DNA of 6,507 bases from an uncultured Collinsella sp. (GTDB lineage Bacteria > Actinomycetota > Coriobacteriia > Coriobacteriales > Coriobacteriaceae). This document shows, piece by piece, positions 5,648-6,507 of this stretch. The stretch is taken from NCBI GenBank assembly GCA_900551305.1, contig URVK01000096.1, positions 1 through 6,507 on the forward strand, read 5' to 3'. The position numbers were made by a program, and so were the translations under genes. Position 1 is the stretch's first letter, and every line of letters starts with the position of its first letter. The notes under the pieces were generated by a model. It did not search any database and was not told where the DNA came from. It saw nothing but the letters and a program-made list of their open reading frames with translations.

Positions 5648-6507
5648 TCGGCCGTCATCTTCCTTGCCAGTTGCTTGCCCACAATGCGGGCGATTACGTT
5701 AAACAGCAGCACGCAAATCATCAGCAGCGCTGCGGTACCCCAAACGATCTGCTGGGCCTCGGGGCTGCCCTCGCCATAGATCTTGTAGATATGCACGGCG
5801 AGCGACTCGCCAGGGCGGAACACGTTCCAGGCACAGGTGGGGCTCGACAGGTTAAAGCTCAAGAAGTTCAGGCGAACCGGCGAGCTCATACCCGAGGTAA
5901 AAAGCAGTGCTGCGGCCTCGCCAAACACACGGCCGGCCGAAAGCACGATGCCGGTCACGATGGCGGGCATGGCCTCGGGAATCAGGATGTGCAGCGTGGC
6001 CTCCCAACGGGTGAGGCCCATGGCCAGGCACGCATCGCGCTGGGCCTGCGGCACGTCCTCGAGCGCCTGCTGGATCACGCGCACCAGGATGGGGATGTTG
6101 AACATGGTGAGCGCGACGGCGCCGGAGATGATGGAGTACTTCCAGCCCAGCTGCACCGAGAACACCAGAAAACCGAACATGCCGACGACGATGGAAGGCA
6201 GCGAGGACAACGTCTCGATGGCGGTGGAGGCGATGTCGCGGATGGGTCCGTCCGGCGCGTACTCAACCAAAAAGACCGCTCCGCCCAGGCTGATGGGCAC
6301 CGAGATGATCAGGGTGATCAGCAGCAGGTAGAACGAGTCGAACAGCTGGTAGAGCACGCCGCCCTGCGTTCCGTTGGCGCGCGACGGCTCCGTGAGAAAG
6401 CCCGGCTGGAACAGCGTCGAGATGCCCTCGAACAGGATATAGGCCACCATGGAGACGACGATGAGCATGACGATGGCGACGATCGCCGTCAACACGCCCG
6501 TGGCGAA
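5644..6507 (-). CDS. pstA: Phosphate ABC transporter permease PstA, 5' end beyond window
   Basis: Inner-membrane permease subunit of PstSCAB, forming with PstC the phosphate channel driven by PstB. 287 residues are visible. The frame is open to the window edge (F-A-T-G-V...), inside the first membrane helix. A GTG at 6495 could serve as a start but would cut that helix short, so the true start is probably a little upstream. About six hydrophobic helices can be traced: fragment residues 1-26, 58-82, 104-120, 123-144, 178-200 and 255-276. The cytoplasmic EAA-type loop that contacts PstB lies at about 147-181 (ALEDVPQAQRDACLAMG... then LIPEAMPAI). The SLPSIVVGMFGF segment is typical of PstA and identifies it over PstC. 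The stop codon overlaps the pstB start by 4 nt. pstS and pstC are expected further upstream on the minus strand, beyond the window. Confidence 0.95.
   Translation of the reverse strand, partial: FATGVLTAIVAIVMLIVVSMVAYILFEGISTLFQPGFLTEPSRANGTQGGVLYQLFDSFYLLLITLIISVPISLGGAVFLVEYAPDGPIRDIASTAIETLSSLPSIVVGMFGFLVFSVQLGWKYSIISGAVALTMFNIPILVRVIQQALEDVPQAQRDACLAMGLTRWEATLHILIPEAMPAIVTGIVLSAGRVFGEAAALLFTSGMSSPVRLNFLSFNLSSPTCAWNVFRPGESLAVHIYKIYGEGSPEAQQIVWGTAALLMICVLLFNVIARIVGKQLARKMTAE

Overview
The window is high-GC bacterial DNA. It reads as chromosomal sequence from a gut-type actinobacterium of the Coriobacteriia, most like Collinsella. That assignment is inference from codon style and protein flavour recalled from that group; no marker gene here proves it. 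There are six protein-coding genes, two of them cut by the window edges. No RNA gene, CRISPR array, insertion sequence or phage gene is visible. I found no undescribed system: all six proteins belong to known families. The most interesting material is non-coding.

Positions 2-1078 (+) hold the C-terminal part of a P1B-2 type heavy-metal exporting ATPase (Zn/Cd/Pb class). It converges on a minus-strand gene for a short DtxR/MntR-family metal-dependent repressor (1357-1746). The gap between them carries a near-perfect 116-bp inverted repeat (1098-1213) and a smaller GC-rich hairpin. The repressor has its own upstream region (1747-1870) with several interleaved palindromes that look like its operator sites.

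Positions 1934-4570 (-) hold a two-gene transcription unit. A Uup-like ABC-F ATPase comes first, followed after 6 nt by a Cof-type HAD phosphatase. The unit has a strong ribosome-binding site, a candidate extended -10 promoter and an intrinsic terminator (1874-1911) that separates it from the repressor gene.

Positions 4775-6507 (-) hold the end of a phosphate-uptake operon: pstA (5' end beyond the window), overlapping pstB by 4 nt, followed by a clear intrinsic terminator (4683-4719). phoU, which often follows pstB, is not there.

Functionally the window joins three independent units: metal export and sensing, a ribosome-associated ABC-F/HAD pair, and high-affinity phosphate import. They share no pathway that I can see. 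Intergenic gaps are all below 300 nt.
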